Positions 18,524 to 29,122 are shown, numbered from the stretch's first letter. The stretch: DNA of 64,000 nucleotides from Flavobacteriales bacterium UBA1531 (GCA_002323795.1 DCPZ01000057.1:1-64000), one strand, 5' to 3'. Notes: generated by a model from the sequence alone, not told the origin. Program-made: numbers and translations.

Positions 18524-19927
18524 TTACACGTGCAGCGCTCTGTTGCCTGTAGCAGCTAGTGCAGCTTCTTTGATGGCTTCTGTGAAAGTAGGGTGTGCGT
18601 GTGACATTCGACTGATGTCCTCTGCCGTCGCACGGAATTCCATGGCAACTACCGCTTCTGCAATCATATCCGCAGCTCGAGGACCGCACATGTGAACTCC
18701 AAGAATTTCATCGGTTTCAGCGTGGGCTAGAACCTTGATTGATCCGTCGGTGTCCATTGAAGCGCGAGCACGGCCACTTGCTTTGAATGGGAATGATCCA
18801 GTTTTGTAGGGAGTTTCTGAGGCTTTTAATTGCTCTTCTGTTTGTCCAACTCCTGCCACTTCGGGCCATGTGTAGACGACATTGGGGATGAGGTTGTAAT
18901 CGATGTGGGGGTGCTCACCGGCAATGACTTCTGCCGCGACAACGCCTTCTTCTTCAGCCTTGTGCGCGAGCATTGCCCCTCGCACCACATCGCCAATGGC
19001 AAAGATGTGAGGAATAGCCGTTTGCATTTGATCATTGACATCAATTCGGCCGCGCTCATCTGTTTTCAGCCCAGCTGCTTTCAGATTCAATCCTGCTGTG
19101 TAGGCTTTTCGACCGACAGAAACGAGACAGTAATCCGCTTTCCAAATCACTTCTTCTCCCTTTTTATTGTCAGCTTTGACAATCACTCCTTTGGTGCTGG
19201 ATTTCACATCTTTGACCCCGTGTTGGAGATGAAATTTCACACCTAACTTTTTCATGCTGCGCATGAGCTCTTTCCCCATGCTTTTATCCATGGTTGGGAT
19301 GATTCCACTTTGATATTCCACAACATGTACTTCTGTCCCCAAACGGGCGTAAACACTGCCCATCTCCAATCCGATGACGCCACCACCGATGATGACCATG
19401 CTCTTGGGAAGAGAAGACAGTGCTAAGGCTTCTGTGGATGTAATGATGCGTTTTTTGTCAATTTTGATGAAGGGAAGTGAGGCTGGTTTAGAGCCTGTGG
19501 CGATGATCACGTGAGCCCCGGTAATGCTCGTGGCCTTTCCCTTATTGGGTTTTACTTCAATGGTGTTTGCATCCAAAAACGAGCCGTGTCCGTTGAGGAC
19601 ATCGATTCCATTCTTTTTCATCAGGAAGTCAATCCCTCCCACGGTTTGCTCGACGACCTCGGCTTTCCGTGCAATCATGCGCTTGAAATCAAGTTTCAAC
19701 GCACCAGTGCTTATTCCATGTGCCTCGAACTGACTCGCTGCTTGGTGAAAATGTTCCGAGCTGTCCAATAGTGCCTTCGACGGAATGCATCCTACATTTA
19801 AGCAAGTGCCACCGAGTGAGTTATACTTTTCGACCAAGGCAGTTTTCTGGCCCAATTGTGCAGCGCGGATTGCAGCTACGTATCCTCCAGGGCCACTGCC
19901 AATGACAATTACATCATAAGATTCCAT
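18524..19927 (-). CDS. lpdA: Dihydrolipoyl dehydrogenase (E3)
   Basis: LpdA reoxidises the lipoyl arms of the 2-oxoacid dehydrogenase complexes with NAD. The protein starts MESYDVIVIGSGPGGYVAAI (FAD-binding), followed by the redox disulfide GGTCLNVGCIPS (Cys42/Cys47), the NAD site IGGGVIGLEMGSVYARLG and the C-terminal HAHPTFTEA with the catalytic histidine. The length is 467 residues from the ATG at 19927; the 51 in-frame residues upstream are unlike the family. It is not adjacent to sucAB (25007-29071), so it may serve several complexes. Confidence 0.97.
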   Translation of the reverse strand: MESYDVIVIGSGPGGYVAAIRAAQLGQKTALVEKYNSLGGTCLNVGCIPSKALLDSSEHFHQAASQFEAHGISTGALKLDFKRMIARKAEVVEQTVGGIDFLMKKNGIDVLNGHGSFLDANTIEVKPNKGKATSITGAHVIIATGSKPASLPFIKIDKKRIITSTEALALSSLPKSMVIIGGGVIGLEMGSVYARLGTEVHVVEYQSGIIPTMDKSMGKELMRSMKKLGVKFHLQHGVKDVKSSTKGVIVKADNKKGEEVIWKADYCLVSVGRKAYTAGLNLKAAGLKTDERGRIDVNDQMQTAIPHIFAIGDVVRGAMLAHKAEEEGVVAAEVIAGEHPHIDYNLIPNVVYTWPEVAGVGQTEEQLKASETPYKTGSFPFKASGRARASMDTDGSIKVLAHAETDEILGVHMCGPRAADMIAEAVVAMEFRATAEDISRMSHAHPTFTEAIKEAALAATGNRALHV

Positions 19928-19931
19928 GAGG

Positions 19932-19939
19932 TAAAGGTA
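19932..19939 (-). promoter_or_regulatory. Candidate -7 box for the lpdA unit
   Basis: On the minus strand this is TACCTTTA, one mismatch from TAnnTTTG, only 4 nt before the lpdA ATG. The 158-bp divergent gap to the exporter gene shows no other strong element on this strand. Confidence 0.3.
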
Positions 19940-20085
19940 ATGGTCAGCGGGTTGAATTACAGCTAGTTCATACAATGAGACCAATAGAATTTTTTTCCCC
20001 TTTCTTTGCATCGATGAATGCGAACAAAGCGCGGAGCTATTCAGTTTAATGTGTTCACCACCTCGCCAGCCATTACCCATGTTCC

Positions 20086-22647
20086 ATGTGGAATAATATA
20101 GCGTCTTTCTTGATTCGACAGCGATTGCTGTGGCTGGTTTTGCTTGCCTTGGGGACTGCTTTTATGGCCAAACAGATTCCCAATCTGAGGCTGCAGTATA
20201 CGTTCAGTGGCCTGCTGCCTGCTGACGATTCAATAGCACTTGACTATGCGCGGTTTCAAGAGGTGTTTGGAACCGAGGGAAATGTCATTTTGATTGGAGC
20301 GGATTTGGCTTCGCTGAGCAATCCCGAAGGCTTGTTAGCATGGGAGGAACTTGCGCGTTCCATTCATGAGATGGAGACCCTTCGCGATACCCTAGACGAT
20401 GGAGTGGACGAGAAGGTCCAGATTTCGCTCATCGACAGTGTGTTTTCCATTACTCGGGCATTTGATGTGGAGAAAGACATTGAGAAACGTCAGTTTGTGC
20501 TGACCCCGCTGGTACCAAGAGGACGCTTTCAAGATGAAAGCGGCATCAGTCAGCAATATGTAGACAGTCTAATGAACAGGCTTCTCGAGCTTCCTTTTTA
20601 TGAGGGTTTACTGTTCAATGAATCGCATGATGCAACATTGCTTTCGGTGTTCATGAATCCGGAATTGTTCGATTCCAAACATCGTGGTGCGGTAGTGGAA
20701 GATGTCGTTGCTTTGACCGATGCATGGAGCGAGCGTCATGGATTGCAATTGTCGTTGAGCGGACTGCCCTTTATCCGGGTGCAGATGACGAACAAGGTTA
20801 AAAATGAAATTGGCTGGTTTATCGGCGCCGCCCTCCTTGTCACCATGTTTCTGCTCTTCCTGTTCTTCCGAAACCCGATCGTAACAGGAGTGAGTTTGAT
20901 TGTGGTGGGAACTGGGGTCATCTGGTCTTTAGGAACCATTGCACTTTTTGATTTCCCTGTGAATCTCATCATGAGTTTGATCCCGCCTTTGATGATCGTC
21001 ATTGGCGTTCCCAACTGCATATACCTCATTAACAAGTACCACGCTGAATTCAAACGTCACGGCAATAAAGCCATGGCATTGCAGCGGATGATTGTCAAGG
21101 TGGGCAACGCTACATTGCTGACGAATTTCACGACTGCTTTGGGCTTTGCTACGTTCATTTTCACGCACAGTGAAATGCTGCGCAATTTTGGGATAGTCAC
21201 AGCCCTTAATATTTTAGGGATGTTTGTAATTTCAATCGTTGTCATTCCTGCAATGATGGCCGGTTTGCCAGCTCCCAAGGTGAAACACACTCGACACCTG
21301 GATCGCCGTTGGATGTTCACTTTTGTGAATCGTTTAGCAGAAGTGGTCGAAAACCGCAGACCTCGTGTTTACGCTGGAGCAGTTTTGTTATTGCTCTTTA
21401 GCATTGGGGGCATTTTTCAGATGCAAACCACAGGAAACATTGTCGATGACTTGCCTGATCAAGATCGCGTGATCAAGGACTTGAAATGGATGGAACAGAG
21501 GTTTGGAGGTGCCATGCCCTTCGAAATCATGATTGATACGCATCGTCCAAATGGCGTGACTGGATCCAATTTTTTGAAACGTGTCGACAAGTTACAGCGT
21601 GTTTTAGATGAATACCCAGAATACAGCCGTTCCATCAGCGCAGCCGATGCCACGAAGTTTGCATTCCAAGCATTCAAGAACGGCCATCCCAAAAATTACC
21701 GATTGCCGCGTTTGGGGATGGAAAAGACACAATTTGGCCCTTGGGTGCGAGGCACAGAGGCTTCTGCTGGGAATTCAAAATCTGCCACCGATGTGGCTTC
21801 AAAATTTTTCAATGAGGACCGATCGATAGCACGAGTGAGTGCTCAAATGATGGACATTGGGACGCTGGAAATGCGCACTTTAATGGATGAGATTAAACCG
21901 CGGTTGGACAGCATATTTCCGGCGCCAGAATACAGTTTGATCTTGACTGGAACGAGCGTAACCTTCTTGGAAGGAACAACCTATATGGTCAAGAACTTGG
22001 GCATTTCGATTGCACTTGCCATTTGTGTCATTGCAATCATGATGGCTTTGCTCTTTAAATCATCTCGAATGGTTGGGATTGCTCTTTTACCCAATTTATT
22101 TCCGCTCATGTTTACTGCGGGAATCATGGGTTGGCTGGGTATTCCCATCAAACCATCCACCATCCTAGTCTTCAGTATTGCATTCGGTATTTCCGTGGAC
22201 GACACCATTCATTTTTTGGCTAAATACAGACAAGAATTGAACTTAAAGGCATGGAATATTAAGGACTCGGTGATGCTTGCTTTAAAGGAGACAGGGGTTA
22301 GCATGATGTACACATCCATTGTTCTATTTTGTGGGTTTCTGATGTTTGCCATGTCAGAATTTGAAGGCACTCGATACCTGGGATTACTCGTATCGATTAC
22401 GTTGGGTGTGGCGATGTTTACGAATTTGCTTTTGCTGCCTTCTTTGTTGCTGGCGTTCGAAAAATCGCTAACAACGCGATCATTTTCAGAGCCATTTTTC
22501 TCAATTCTTGATGAAGAGGAAGACATCGAAGTGGAGGAGTTGGAAATTCAAAGAGGTTTTTCCCCCGGCAAGGGAAACGAACAACACGCTAGCTTGAGAA
22601 ATGACCCTTCCAAATCCGATTCGTCACATTCCACATCGGAGTCTTAA
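20086..22647 (+). CDS. MMPL/RND-family membrane exporter
   Basis: This 853-residue integral membrane protein has two repeats, each with one N-terminal helix, a large periplasmic loop (about residues 35-250 and 450-635) and five or six closely packed helices, the SSD/MMPL topology. The motif FGISVDDTIHF in the second helix bundle is typical of RND-type exporters that use the proton gradient. A short, polar, Ser-rich cytoplasmic tail ends the protein. There is no adjacent membrane-fusion or TolC gene, so it probably belongs to the hopanoid/lipid-exporter-like branch rather than to drug pumps (inference). It is 23 bp upstream of rfbA. Confidence 0.87.
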   Translation: MWNNIASFLIRQRLLWLVLLALGTAFMAKQIPNLRLQYTFSGLLPADDSIALDYARFQEVFGTEGNVILIGADLASLSNPEGLLAWEELARSIHEMETLRDTLDDGVDEKVQISLIDSVFSITRAFDVEKDIEKRQFVLTPLVPRGRFQDESGISQQYVDSLMNRLLELPFYEGLLFNESHDATLLSVFMNPELFDSKHRGAVVEDVVALTDAWSERHGLQLSLSGLPFIRVQMTNKVKNEIGWFIGAALLVTMFLLFLFFRNPIVTGVSLIVVGTGVIWSLGTIALFDFPVNLIMSLIPPLMIVIGVPNCIYLINKYHAEFKRHGNKAMALQRMIVKVGNATLLTNFTTALGFATFIFTHSEMLRNFGIVTALNILGMFVISIVVIPAMMAGLPAPKVKHTRHLDRRWMFTFVNRLAEVVENRRPRVYAGAVLLLLFSIGGIFQMQTTGNIVDDLPDQDRVIKDLKWMEQRFGGAMPFEIMIDTHRPNGVTGSNFLKRVDKLQRVLDEYPEYSRSISAADATKFAFQAFKNGHPKNYRLPRLGMEKTQFGPWVRGTEASAGNSKSATDVASKFFNEDRSIARVSAQMMDIGTLEMRTLMDEIKPRLDSIFPAPEYSLILTGTSVTFLEGTTYMVKNLGISIALAICVIAIMMALLFKSSRMVGIALLPNLFPLMFTAGIMGWLGIPIKPSTILVFSIAFGISVDDTIHFLAKYRQELNLKAWNIKDSVMLALKETGVSMMYTSIVLFCGFLMFAMSEFEGTRYLGLLVSITLGVAMFTNLLLLPSLLLAFEKSLTTRSFSEPFFSILDEEEDIEVEELEIQRGFSPGKGNEQHASLRNDPSKSDSSHSTSES

Positions 22648-22670
22648 ATTAGGAGCGAAGAGCAATAACC

Positions 22671-23540
22671 ATGAAAGGAATTATTTTAGCTGGAGGTTCG
22701 GGCACACGTTTGTGGCCCTTAACCAAAGCCATGAGCAAGCAATTGATGCCTGTTTATGACAAGCCGATGATTTATTACCCCTTGTCTACCCTCATGTTGA
22801 GTGGCATCAGGGAAATTCTTATCATTAGCACTCCCTCAGATTTACCGGGTTTTCAGCACTTGTTGGGCGATGGGTCTGCCATTGGGTGCAACATTCAATA
22901 TGCGGAACAGCCTGTGCCAAATGGATTGGCGCAAGCCTTCGTCATCGGGGCGGACTTCATCGGCTCAGACAAAGTTGCCTTGGTCCTTGGGGATAACATA
23001 TTTTACGGCCAAGGATTTGGGCGGCAATTGCGTGCTAACATAGATCCGAACGGTGCCATTGTTTACGCGTATTACGTGAATGATCCGGAACGTTACGGCG
23101 TAGTTACGTTTGACGCGAATGAGAAGGCCGTGAGCATTGTTGAGAAACCCGAGCATCCCACATCGAATTACGCTGTTCCAGGGCTGTATTTTTATGACAA
23201 TGAAGTGGTGTCCATTGCTGCCAAATTGAAGCCCAGTGCTCGAGGGGAGTATGAAATTACGGATGTCAATAAAGCCTATCTCGATGCGGGGAAATTATTT
23301 GTTTCAAAGATGGATCGCGGAATGGCCTGGTTGGACACCGGTACCCATGAATCGCTGATGCAGGCATCTCAATATGTTCAGGTTATAGAAGAAAGACAGG
23401 GATTGAAGGTTGGATGCATTGAAGAGATTGCTTGGCGCATGGGCTACATCGATGACACGACGCTGGCCCGAGTTGCTGAGCCGCTGCGAAAATCTGGTTA
23501 CGGAGATTACTTGCTCGATCAGCTCGCGCGAGGAAAATAG
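22671..23540 (+). CDS. rfbA: Glucose-1-phosphate thymidylyltransferase
   Basis: RfbA makes dTDP-glucose, the first step to dTDP-L-rhamnose. The nucleotide-binding signature [20 protein letters not shown] is at the N-terminus, followed by [21 protein letters not shown] and [20 protein letters not shown]. The 289 residues match the family. The rfbD reductase of the same pathway is at 37838, 14 kb away, and rfbB and rfbC are not in the window, so the pathway is scattered here. The genes on either side (exporter and prenyl synthase) are close enough for co-transcription. Confidence 0.96.
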   Translation: MKGIILAGGSGTRLWPLTKAMSKQLMPVYDKPMIYYPLSTLMLSGIREILIISTPSDLPGFQHLLGDGSAIGCNIQYAEQPVPNGLAQAFVIGADFIGSDKVALVLGDNIFYGQGFGRQLRANIDPNGAIVYAYYVNDPERYGVVTFDANEKAVSIVEKPEHPTSNYAVPGLYFYDNEVVSIAAKLKPSARGEYEITDVNKAYLDAGKLFVSKMDRGMAWLDTGTHESLMQASQYVQVIEERQGLKVGCIEEIAWRMGYIDDTTLARVAEPLRKSGYGDYLLDQLARGK

Positions 23541-23554
23541 AGGGGATTAAGTTC

Positions 23555-24538
23555 ATGGAGCACCCAACTCTCACCAGGCTCAAGCAGGAGGCAAATCATG
23601 CAATCGAGTCGTTTTTGCAACGATACCCTCAAGGTGTTGCAGACGGTCTTTATGATCCAGTGCATTACCTCATGGGCATTGGAGGCAAGCGATTGAGGGC
23701 AGTGCTGGCTTTGTCAGCCGCGGAAGCAGAAGGCTTCGAAGCGAAAAAAGCACAACCAGCAGCCCTCGCCGTAGAATTGTTCCACAACTTCACCTTGATG
23801 CACGATGACATCATGGACCAAGCACCGAGGCGCAGAGGGAATCCGACGGTTCACATCAAGTGGGACGAGAACGCAGGCATTCTTTCTGGAGACGCCATGT
23901 ATACTCTGGCACACATGGCCTTGGCAGAGATGAATTCCGAAAATCTGCCTCCGGCATTAAGGATGTTCAATCAGACCGCATTGGAGGTGTGCATTGGCCA
24001 GCAATCAGACATGGACTTTGAGCAGCGATCAGATGTAACGGTCGAAGAATACATGGAAATGATCCGCCTCAAAACTTCTGTCTTGGTTGCCGCCTCATTG
24101 GCTATGGGTGCAATTGCAGTTGGGGCGAATGAAGAACGGGTTAAGCTTTGGTATAAAGCAGGCGAACAATTGGGATTGGCCTTTCAGATGCAGGATGATT
24201 TGTTGGATGTTTTTGGCGGAGATGCTATGGGAAAGCAAGTCGGTGGCGACATCCTGTCGAACAAAAAGACTTTCTTACGTTTGCACACTTGGGAGAAGGC
24301 AAATCCAGACCTTCTCGGCGACCTGAAGAAATGGGATAAAATCGAAGGTCAACCAATGGAAAAGGTTGAATTTGTTAAAAATGCCATGATAGAATGTGGC
24401 GCGGATGCGGCAGCGAGGAGCGCCATGCTCGATTATGTTGGCCAAGCGATGTCTGCACTGGATGATTTGAATTTGAGTGATACGAATCGCGAATGGTTCG
24501 ATTTCTTGGGGGGCTTGGTAACGCAGCGTACATCCTAA
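23555..24538 (+). CDS. Trans-isoprenyl diphosphate synthase
   Basis: This 327-residue all-helical enzyme extends allylic diphosphates with isopentenyl diphosphate. The first aspartate-rich motif DDIMD is at residues 84-88 and the second, DDLLD, at 214-218; the GGKRLR substrate motif is at 43-48. A phenylalanine at position -5 from the first motif (Phe79) would limit chain length, suggesting a C15-C20 product (inference from the known chain-length rule). It could feed menaquinone or carotenoid synthesis. It lies 14 bp after rfbA and 7 bp before an unknown gene. Confidence 0.93.
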   Translation: MEHPTLTRLKQEANHAIESFLQRYPQGVADGLYDPVHYLMGIGGKRLRAVLALSAAEAEGFEAKKAQPAALAVELFHNFTLMHDDIMDQAPRRRGNPTVHIKWDENAGILSGDAMYTLAHMALAEMNSENLPPALRMFNQTALEVCIGQQSDMDFEQRSDVTVEEYMEMIRLKTSVLVAASLAMGAIAVGANEERVKLWYKAGEQLGLAFQMQDDLLDVFGGDAMGKQVGGDILSNKKTFLRLHTWEKANPDLLGDLKKWDKIEGQPMEKVEFVKNAMIECGADAAARSAMLDYVGQAMSALDDLNLSDTNREWFDFLGGLVTQRTS

Positions 24539-24545
24539 TCATTTC

Positions 24546-24899
24546 ATGGAATTGGCACGAATCTTACCGGATAAAACCTTGCCTTTGAATTGTTCAGAGG
24601 AGGATTTTTTGACAGCCGTACTGCATCAATTGGTCAAGGATTTTCAATGGGATTTTGAACGAGTGAAAGCGTTAGCCACTCCAATGGCAAGCATACTAGA
24701 ACGAGAAATCGAATGGGGAATGGACCACGATCCGAGCGGCACCTTTGCGGCTTTTTATCGGCTGGATTTGGGCGAGGATTTGGTGCGCATGATTTTGCAC
24801 GAATTCGAACGGCCCAAAGCCATTGCAATGCTTGGCGAAAAGTGCCTTCAACGCGCGGCCTTGAAGGTTTGGACAAGGTGGACGTATTCAGTTAAATAG
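24546..24899 (+). CDS. Conserved-looking small helical protein, function unknown
   Basis: I do not recognise this 117-residue protein. It has no signal peptide or membrane segment. The composition is mixed and mostly helical, with a Trp/Phe-rich central part (FQWDFERV, REIEWGMDHD) and a basic, aromatic end (KVWTRWTYS). It starts 7 bp after the prenyl synthase stop codon, which points to translation from the same mRNA, and precedes the sucA promoter region. Codon use looks like that of its neighbours. The clean frame and tight spacing argue that it is a real gene. Confidence 0.65.
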   Translation: MELARILPDKTLPLNCSEEDFLTAVLHQLVKDFQWDFERVKALATPMASILEREIEWGMDHDPSGTFAAFYRLDLGEDLVRMILHEFERPKAIAMLGEKCLQRAALKVWTRWTYSVK

Positions 24900-24950
24900 T
24901 CCACTGAGCATGCGACTCAGGATGAATTTTAAAGGCAATCGTTGAATTCA

Positions 24951-24981
24951 TTTCAGGAGTGCTTCGCTCAGTGTATCTTTA
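24951..24981 (+). promoter_or_regulatory. Candidate promoter for sucA-sucB
   Basis: TTTC at 24951-24954 and TATCTTTA at 24974-24981 are separated by exactly 19 nt, the spacing of the Bacteroidota TTTG-N19-TAnnTTTG promoter; each half has one mismatch. It ends 25 nt before the sucA ATG, in the 107-bp gap. Confidence 0.42.
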
Positions 24982-25006
24982 ACCCGACAAAATACGTATA
25001 GTCCGC

Positions 25007-27733
25007 ATGGACCCTTTAGATTTCATCAGCCAAGCTGAACCTCAGGCGTTGGAAAAACTGTATCAACAGTACCGAAATAACCCGGAATCCGTTGATCAGA
25101 GTTGGCGTTTATTTTTCAAAGGATTTGATCTGGCAACAGCTTCCTATGGCGAAGAGGCCGGAAGTCCCCAGACTCAAAAGGAATTCCAGGTGATTGGCTT
25201 GATTCAAGCATATCGCGAACGGGGCCATTTGTTTACCAAGACCAATCCAGTTCGAGCGCGACGAGTTTATCAGCCGGATTTGAGTTTGAGCCACTTTGGT
25301 CTTTCCGAAGCTGATTTGAAGACCGTATTCGAGGCAGGCACTCAAGTTGGATTGGGGCCTGCAACATTGCAGTCCATTGTTGATCACCTCGAAGAAACAT
25401 ACTGCCATAGCATTGGCATTGAGTATGTGATGATTCAAGATGTTGATCGTCAGGCATGGGTCCGGGAGCACATTGAATTGGCCAACCGACCGCGTATTGA
25501 GCTTGAGGATCGGATTCAGATTCTAAAAAAACTCTCGCAAGCCACACTGTTCGAAGAGTTTTTACAGAAAAAATTTGTTGGACAAAAGCGCTTTTCACTG
25601 GAAGGAGGTGAGACATTGATTGCAGCGCTTGACGCTGTCATTGAATCAGGAACCGAGCAAGGGGTCGAAGAGGTATTTATTGGAATGGCTCACCGCGGAA
25701 GGCTTTCTACGCTTGCGCATATTTTGGGCAAACCTTATGAGGAGATTTTCTGCGAATTTGAGGGCAAGGCATATGATGACGACGGCGAGTTCGATGGGGA
25801 TGTCAAATATCACCTCGGCTATTCTCGGCTGCAACAAGCGGATAGCGGAAAATCGGTCTCAATTTCGTTGGCACCCAATCCCTCTCATCTCGAAGCTGTA
25901 GGGCCGGTGGTGGAAGGCTTGACACGTGCTAGAGTCGATGCTACAGGCGGTGACCCAAACCGTATTTTACCGATCTTGATTCACGGAGATGCAGCGCTGT
26001 CTGGTCAAGGAGTTGTTTATGAAGTGGCCCAAATGGCTCAGCTGGATGGTTACCATACAGGTGGAACTGTGCACATTGTGGTCAACAACCAAGTAGGCTT
26101 CACAACCAATTACCTCGACGGTCGGAGTTCCATTTATTGCACCGACGTGAGTAAGGTGACAGAATCCTTGTCGTTTCATGTGAATGCTGACGATGCTGAA
26201 GCGGTTGTCCAGGTCATGCGGATTGCATTGGCATATCGACAGCGATGGAATCGCGATGTATTCATTGATTTGTTGGGCTACCGAAAATATGGGCACAACG
26301 AGGGTGACGAGCCCATGTTCACTCAACCTCGGCTATACAAGTCCATCGCTAAGCATCCCAATCCGCTACAGATATACATTGAGCGTTTGGTCGCCGATGG
26401 CAGTATGGAGGCGGATCAGGTTGAGTCCATCAGGAATGATCAGCATCAATTGTTGGAGCACGCCTATCAGAATGCTCAAAAACGGGAGGTATCCCAAGTG
26501 GAGGATTTTCTGGGTGATTTGTGGAAGGGTTACAAAGCCGCTGACGAAAAAGCGTTGGAAGTCACTCCCAAAACGAACGTTGCTGAGAAAAAGTTAAAAG
26601 AACTTGCCATTTCGATGTCGACTTTGCCTGAAGGCAAGAAGATTTACAGAAAAGTAGCACGCTTGATGCGTGATCGCCTGAAGATGGTAGAAGAGGATCG
26701 TCTCGACTGGGCGATGGGGGAGTTGCTTGCTTACGCTACCTTACTGGTCGAAGGCCACCCGGTGCGCATCAGTGGTCAGGACGTGGAGCGTGGCACGTTT
26801 TCACACCGACACGCTGTGGTCAAGACGGAGGACAGCGAAGAAGAAATCATTCCTCTGAATCTTCTTCGAAAGGATCAAGCGAACCTCACCATATATAACA
26901 GTTTGCTGAGTGAATATGCCGTGGCAGGATTTGATTATGGCTATGCATTTGCAACGCCGAATGGCTTAACGATTTGGGAAGCGCAGTTCGGAGACTTCAA
27001 CAATGGAGCGCAAATTCTATTTGACCAATTCTTGAGTGCAGCAGAGGACAAGTGGAGAACCATGAATGGTTTGATCTTGCTGTTGCCACATGGTTATGAA
27101 GGCATGGGATCTGAACATAGTTCTGGACGTATGGAGCGCTTTTTACAGTTGGGAAGTGGAGAGAACATGTTCATTTGCAACGTCACAGAACCGGCCAATT
27201 ATTTCCATCTTCTTCGCCGCCAAGTGAAGCTGAAGTACCGAAAGCCATTGGTCATCTTCACGCCAAAAAAACTATTGCGTTATCCAATGGCTGTTTCGAA
27301 ATTGTCGGAAATGGCGACAGGCGGCTTCCAGAAAGTGCTTGATGATCCGCGGATGAATGGCAAGTCTGACACACAAAAAGTGAATACAGTGGTGCTTTGC
27401 TCGGGTAAAATATACTACGACTTAATAGAGCGATTGGACGGCAACCCCGCAGTCAACATCGCTTTCGTTCGGGTTGAACAGATTCATCCGTTGCCGAAAG
27501 TTGAATTGGATGTCGTGGTGAAAAAGTATGGTGCGGATGCAAATTACATCTGGGTCCAGGAAGAGCCGAAGAATATGGGTGCTTGGTCATTCATGCTCCA
27601 AAACCTTACAACAGTGCCGCTCAGTGTTATTGCGAGAAGTACCAGCGCGAGCCCTGCTTCGGGCTCGTCTGAGGTCCACAAACTTCGTCAAGAGGCGATT
27701 TTGGATGAAGTTTTTGCGCATACGCACGGTTGA
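25007..27733 (+). CDS. sucA: 2-oxoglutarate dehydrogenase E1 component
   Basis: SucA decarboxylates 2-oxoglutarate with thiamine diphosphate in the TCA cycle. The 908 residues start with the E2-binding peptide region (MDPLDFISQAE...LYQQYR). They include MAHRGRLSTLAHILGKPY, the thiamine-pyrophosphate segment IHGDAALSGQGVVYE with the NNQVGFTT metal loop, and the C-terminal transketolase-like half with QFGDFNNGAQ and HGYEGMGSEHSSGR. This is a full-length enzyme. It is followed by sucB after 87 bp, and E3 is encoded separately at 18524. Confidence 0.97.
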   Translation: MDPLDFISQAEPQALEKLYQQYRNNPESVDQSWRLFFKGFDLATASYGEEAGSPQTQKEFQVIGLIQAYRERGHLFTKTNPVRARRVYQPDLSLSHFGLSEADLKTVFEAGTQVGLGPATLQSIVDHLEETYCHSIGIEYVMIQDVDRQAWVREHIELANRPRIELEDRIQILKKLSQATLFEEFLQKKFVGQKRFSLEGGETLIAALDAVIESGTEQGVEEVFIGMAHRGRLSTLAHILGKPYEEIFCEFEGKAYDDDGEFDGDVKYHLGYSRLQQADSGKSVSISLAPNPSHLEAVGPVVEGLTRARVDATGGDPNRILPILIHGDAALSGQGVVYEVAQMAQLDGYHTGGTVHIVVNNQVGFTTNYLDGRSSIYCTDVSKVTESLSFHVNADDAEAVVQVMRIALAYRQRWNRDVFIDLLGYRKYGHNEGDEPMFTQPRLYKSIAKHPNPLQIYIERLVADGSMEADQVESIRNDQHQLLEHAYQNAQKREVSQVEDFLGDLWKGYKAADEKALEVTPKTNVAEKKLKELAISMSTLPEGKKIYRKVARLMRDRLKMVEEDRLDWAMGELLAYATLLVEGHPVRISGQDVERGTFSHRHAVVKTEDSEEEIIPLNLLRKDQANLTIYNSLLSEYAVAGFDYGYAFATPNGLTIWEAQFGDFNNGAQILFDQFLSAAEDKWRTMNGLILLLPHGYEGMGSEHSSGRMERFLQLGSGENMFICNVTEPANYFHLLRRQVKLKYRKPLVIFTPKKLLRYPMAVSKLSEMATGGFQKVLDDPRMNGKSDTQKVNTVVLCSGKIYYDLIERLDGNPAVNIAFVRVEQIHPLPKVELDVVVKKYGADANYIWVQEEPKNMGAWSFMLQNLTTVPLSVIARSTSASPASGSSEVHKLRQEAILDEVFAHTHG

Positions 27734-27820
27734 GAAATCATATTGGGCGTGCCTCAAAATGTGGATGATGCGTTGTTAATTGCATGATATAGGTGCGATC
27801 AAAAAACAATTTGAATAGCG

Positions 27821-29071
27821 ATGTCAAAGCTTGAAATGAAAGTCCCCAGCCCTGGGGAGTCCATCAGTGAGGTGGAAATTGCAACATGGCTTGTATCCGA
27901 TGGCGACTATGTCGAGAAGGATCAAGCAATAGCTGAGGTAGACTCAGATAAGGCAACGTTGGAGCTTCCTGCAGAAGAAGCAGGAATCATTACACTTAAG
28001 GCCGAGGAGGGAGATGTCGTTGAAGTCGGAGCAGTATGCTGTCTGATTGATACATCGGCAAAAGCTCCCGCAGTCAAGCCAAGCAAACCAGTTCCCGCCC
28101 CTGCGCCCGCCCCAACCCCCATTGTGTCGAAGGCACAAACTAAAGCGCCAGCAAAGCCGGCAGCAACGAATCACGCGGACAAGCACCCCTCCCCAGCTGC
28201 TCGAAAAATGATGTCCGAACATGGGGTTACCGCAACTCAAGTGATCGGTACGGGTCGGGATGGTCGAATTCTTCAACAAGACGTGGCTGCAGCAATGGCT
28301 GCTGGTTTTGATGTGAACGCCACACAAACGTGGGGTGGAAGTCGTGAGGTGCGCCGTGAAAAAATGTCAATGCTGCGACGCAAAGTCGCTGAGCGCTTGG
28401 TGGGGGTAAAGAATGAAACGGCGATGTTGACCACTTTCAATGAGGTGGACATGAAGCCGGTCATGGATCTCCGAGCGCAATACAAAGATGCCTTCCGAGA
28501 ATCGCATGGTGTTGGACTTGGCTTCATGAGTTTCTTTACGAAAGCAGTTACGCACGCCATTGCTCAATTTCCAACAGTCAACGGCATGATCGATGGTAAG
28601 GAGGTCATTGTTCCTGAGTACGCTGATATCGGCATCGCTGTGAGCTCACCGAAAGGCTTAATGGTGCCTGTGGTGCGGAATGCGGAGTCCATGAGTTTGG
28701 CTCAAATTGAGGCTGAAATCAAGCGATTAGCCATTCGAGCTCGTGACGGAGAATTGGGAATTGACGAGATGCAAGGGGGTACGTTTACCATTACCAATGG
28801 AGGCGTATTTGGTTCGATGCTTTCCACTCCGATTATCAATCCACCGCAAAGTGCAATTTTGGGCATGCACAACATTGTGGAGCGGCCGGTCGCAGTCAAC
28901 GGAAAAGTGGAAGTGAGGCCAGTGATGTACCTGGCCTTGAGCTACGATCACCGAATCATTGATGGAAAGGAGAGCGTTGGGTTCCTATACGCCATCAAGG
29001 AAATGATTGAAGAGCCCAAGCGCCTATTGTTCATGGGGAAAAAACCGGAAGAGGTTTTGTTGGGTCTGTAA
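27821..29071 (+). CDS. sucB: 2-oxoglutarate dehydrogenase E2 (dihydrolipoyl succinyltransferase)
   Basis: SucB forms the core of the 2-oxoglutarate dehydrogenase complex. One lipoyl domain (residues 1-78) has the lipoylated lysine in [11 protein letters not shown] flexible Ala/Pro/Lys linker follows, then the E3-binding domain (about 125-160, with [12 protein letters not shown]), and the catalytic domain ends with [16 protein letters not shown], which holds the active-site His and Asp. The 416-residue length and the position after sucA identify it as the succinyl rather than acetyl form. A strong terminator follows 23 bp after the stop. Confidence 0.97.
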   Translation: MSKLEMKVPSPGESISEVEIATWLVSDGDYVEKDQAIAEVDSDKATLELPAEEAGIITLKAEEGDVVEVGAVCCLIDTSAKAPAVKPSKPVPAPAPAPTPIVSKAQTKAPAKPAATNHADKHPSPAARKMMSEHGVTATQVIGTGRDGRILQQDVAAAMAAGFDVNATQTWGGSREVRREKMSMLRRKVAERLVGVKNETAMLTTFNEVDMKPVMDLRAQYKDAFRESHGVGLGFMSFFTKAVTHAIAQFPTVNGMIDGKEVIVPEYADIGIAVSSPKGLMVPVVRNAESMSLAQIEAEIKRLAIRARDGELGIDEMQGGTFTITNGGVFGSMLSTPIINPPQSAILGMHNIVERPVAVNGKVEVRPVMYLALSYDHRIIDGKESVGFLYAIKEMIEEPKRLLFMGKKPEEVLLGL

Positions 29072-29094
29072 GCAGCACGCGCATAGAATTAAAA

Positions 29095-29122
29095 AAAAGC
29101 CCCGCTTCTCAGCGGGGCTTTT
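29095..29122. terminator. Bidirectional intrinsic terminator after sucB
   Basis: A perfect 12-bp stem (AAAAGCCCCGCT / AGCGGGGCTTTT) with a 4-nt loop (TCTC) sits 23 bp after the sucB stop. It is T-rich on the plus-strand side and has eight A residues (29091-29098) that give a U tract on the minus strand, so it can act in both directions. Confidence 0.85.
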
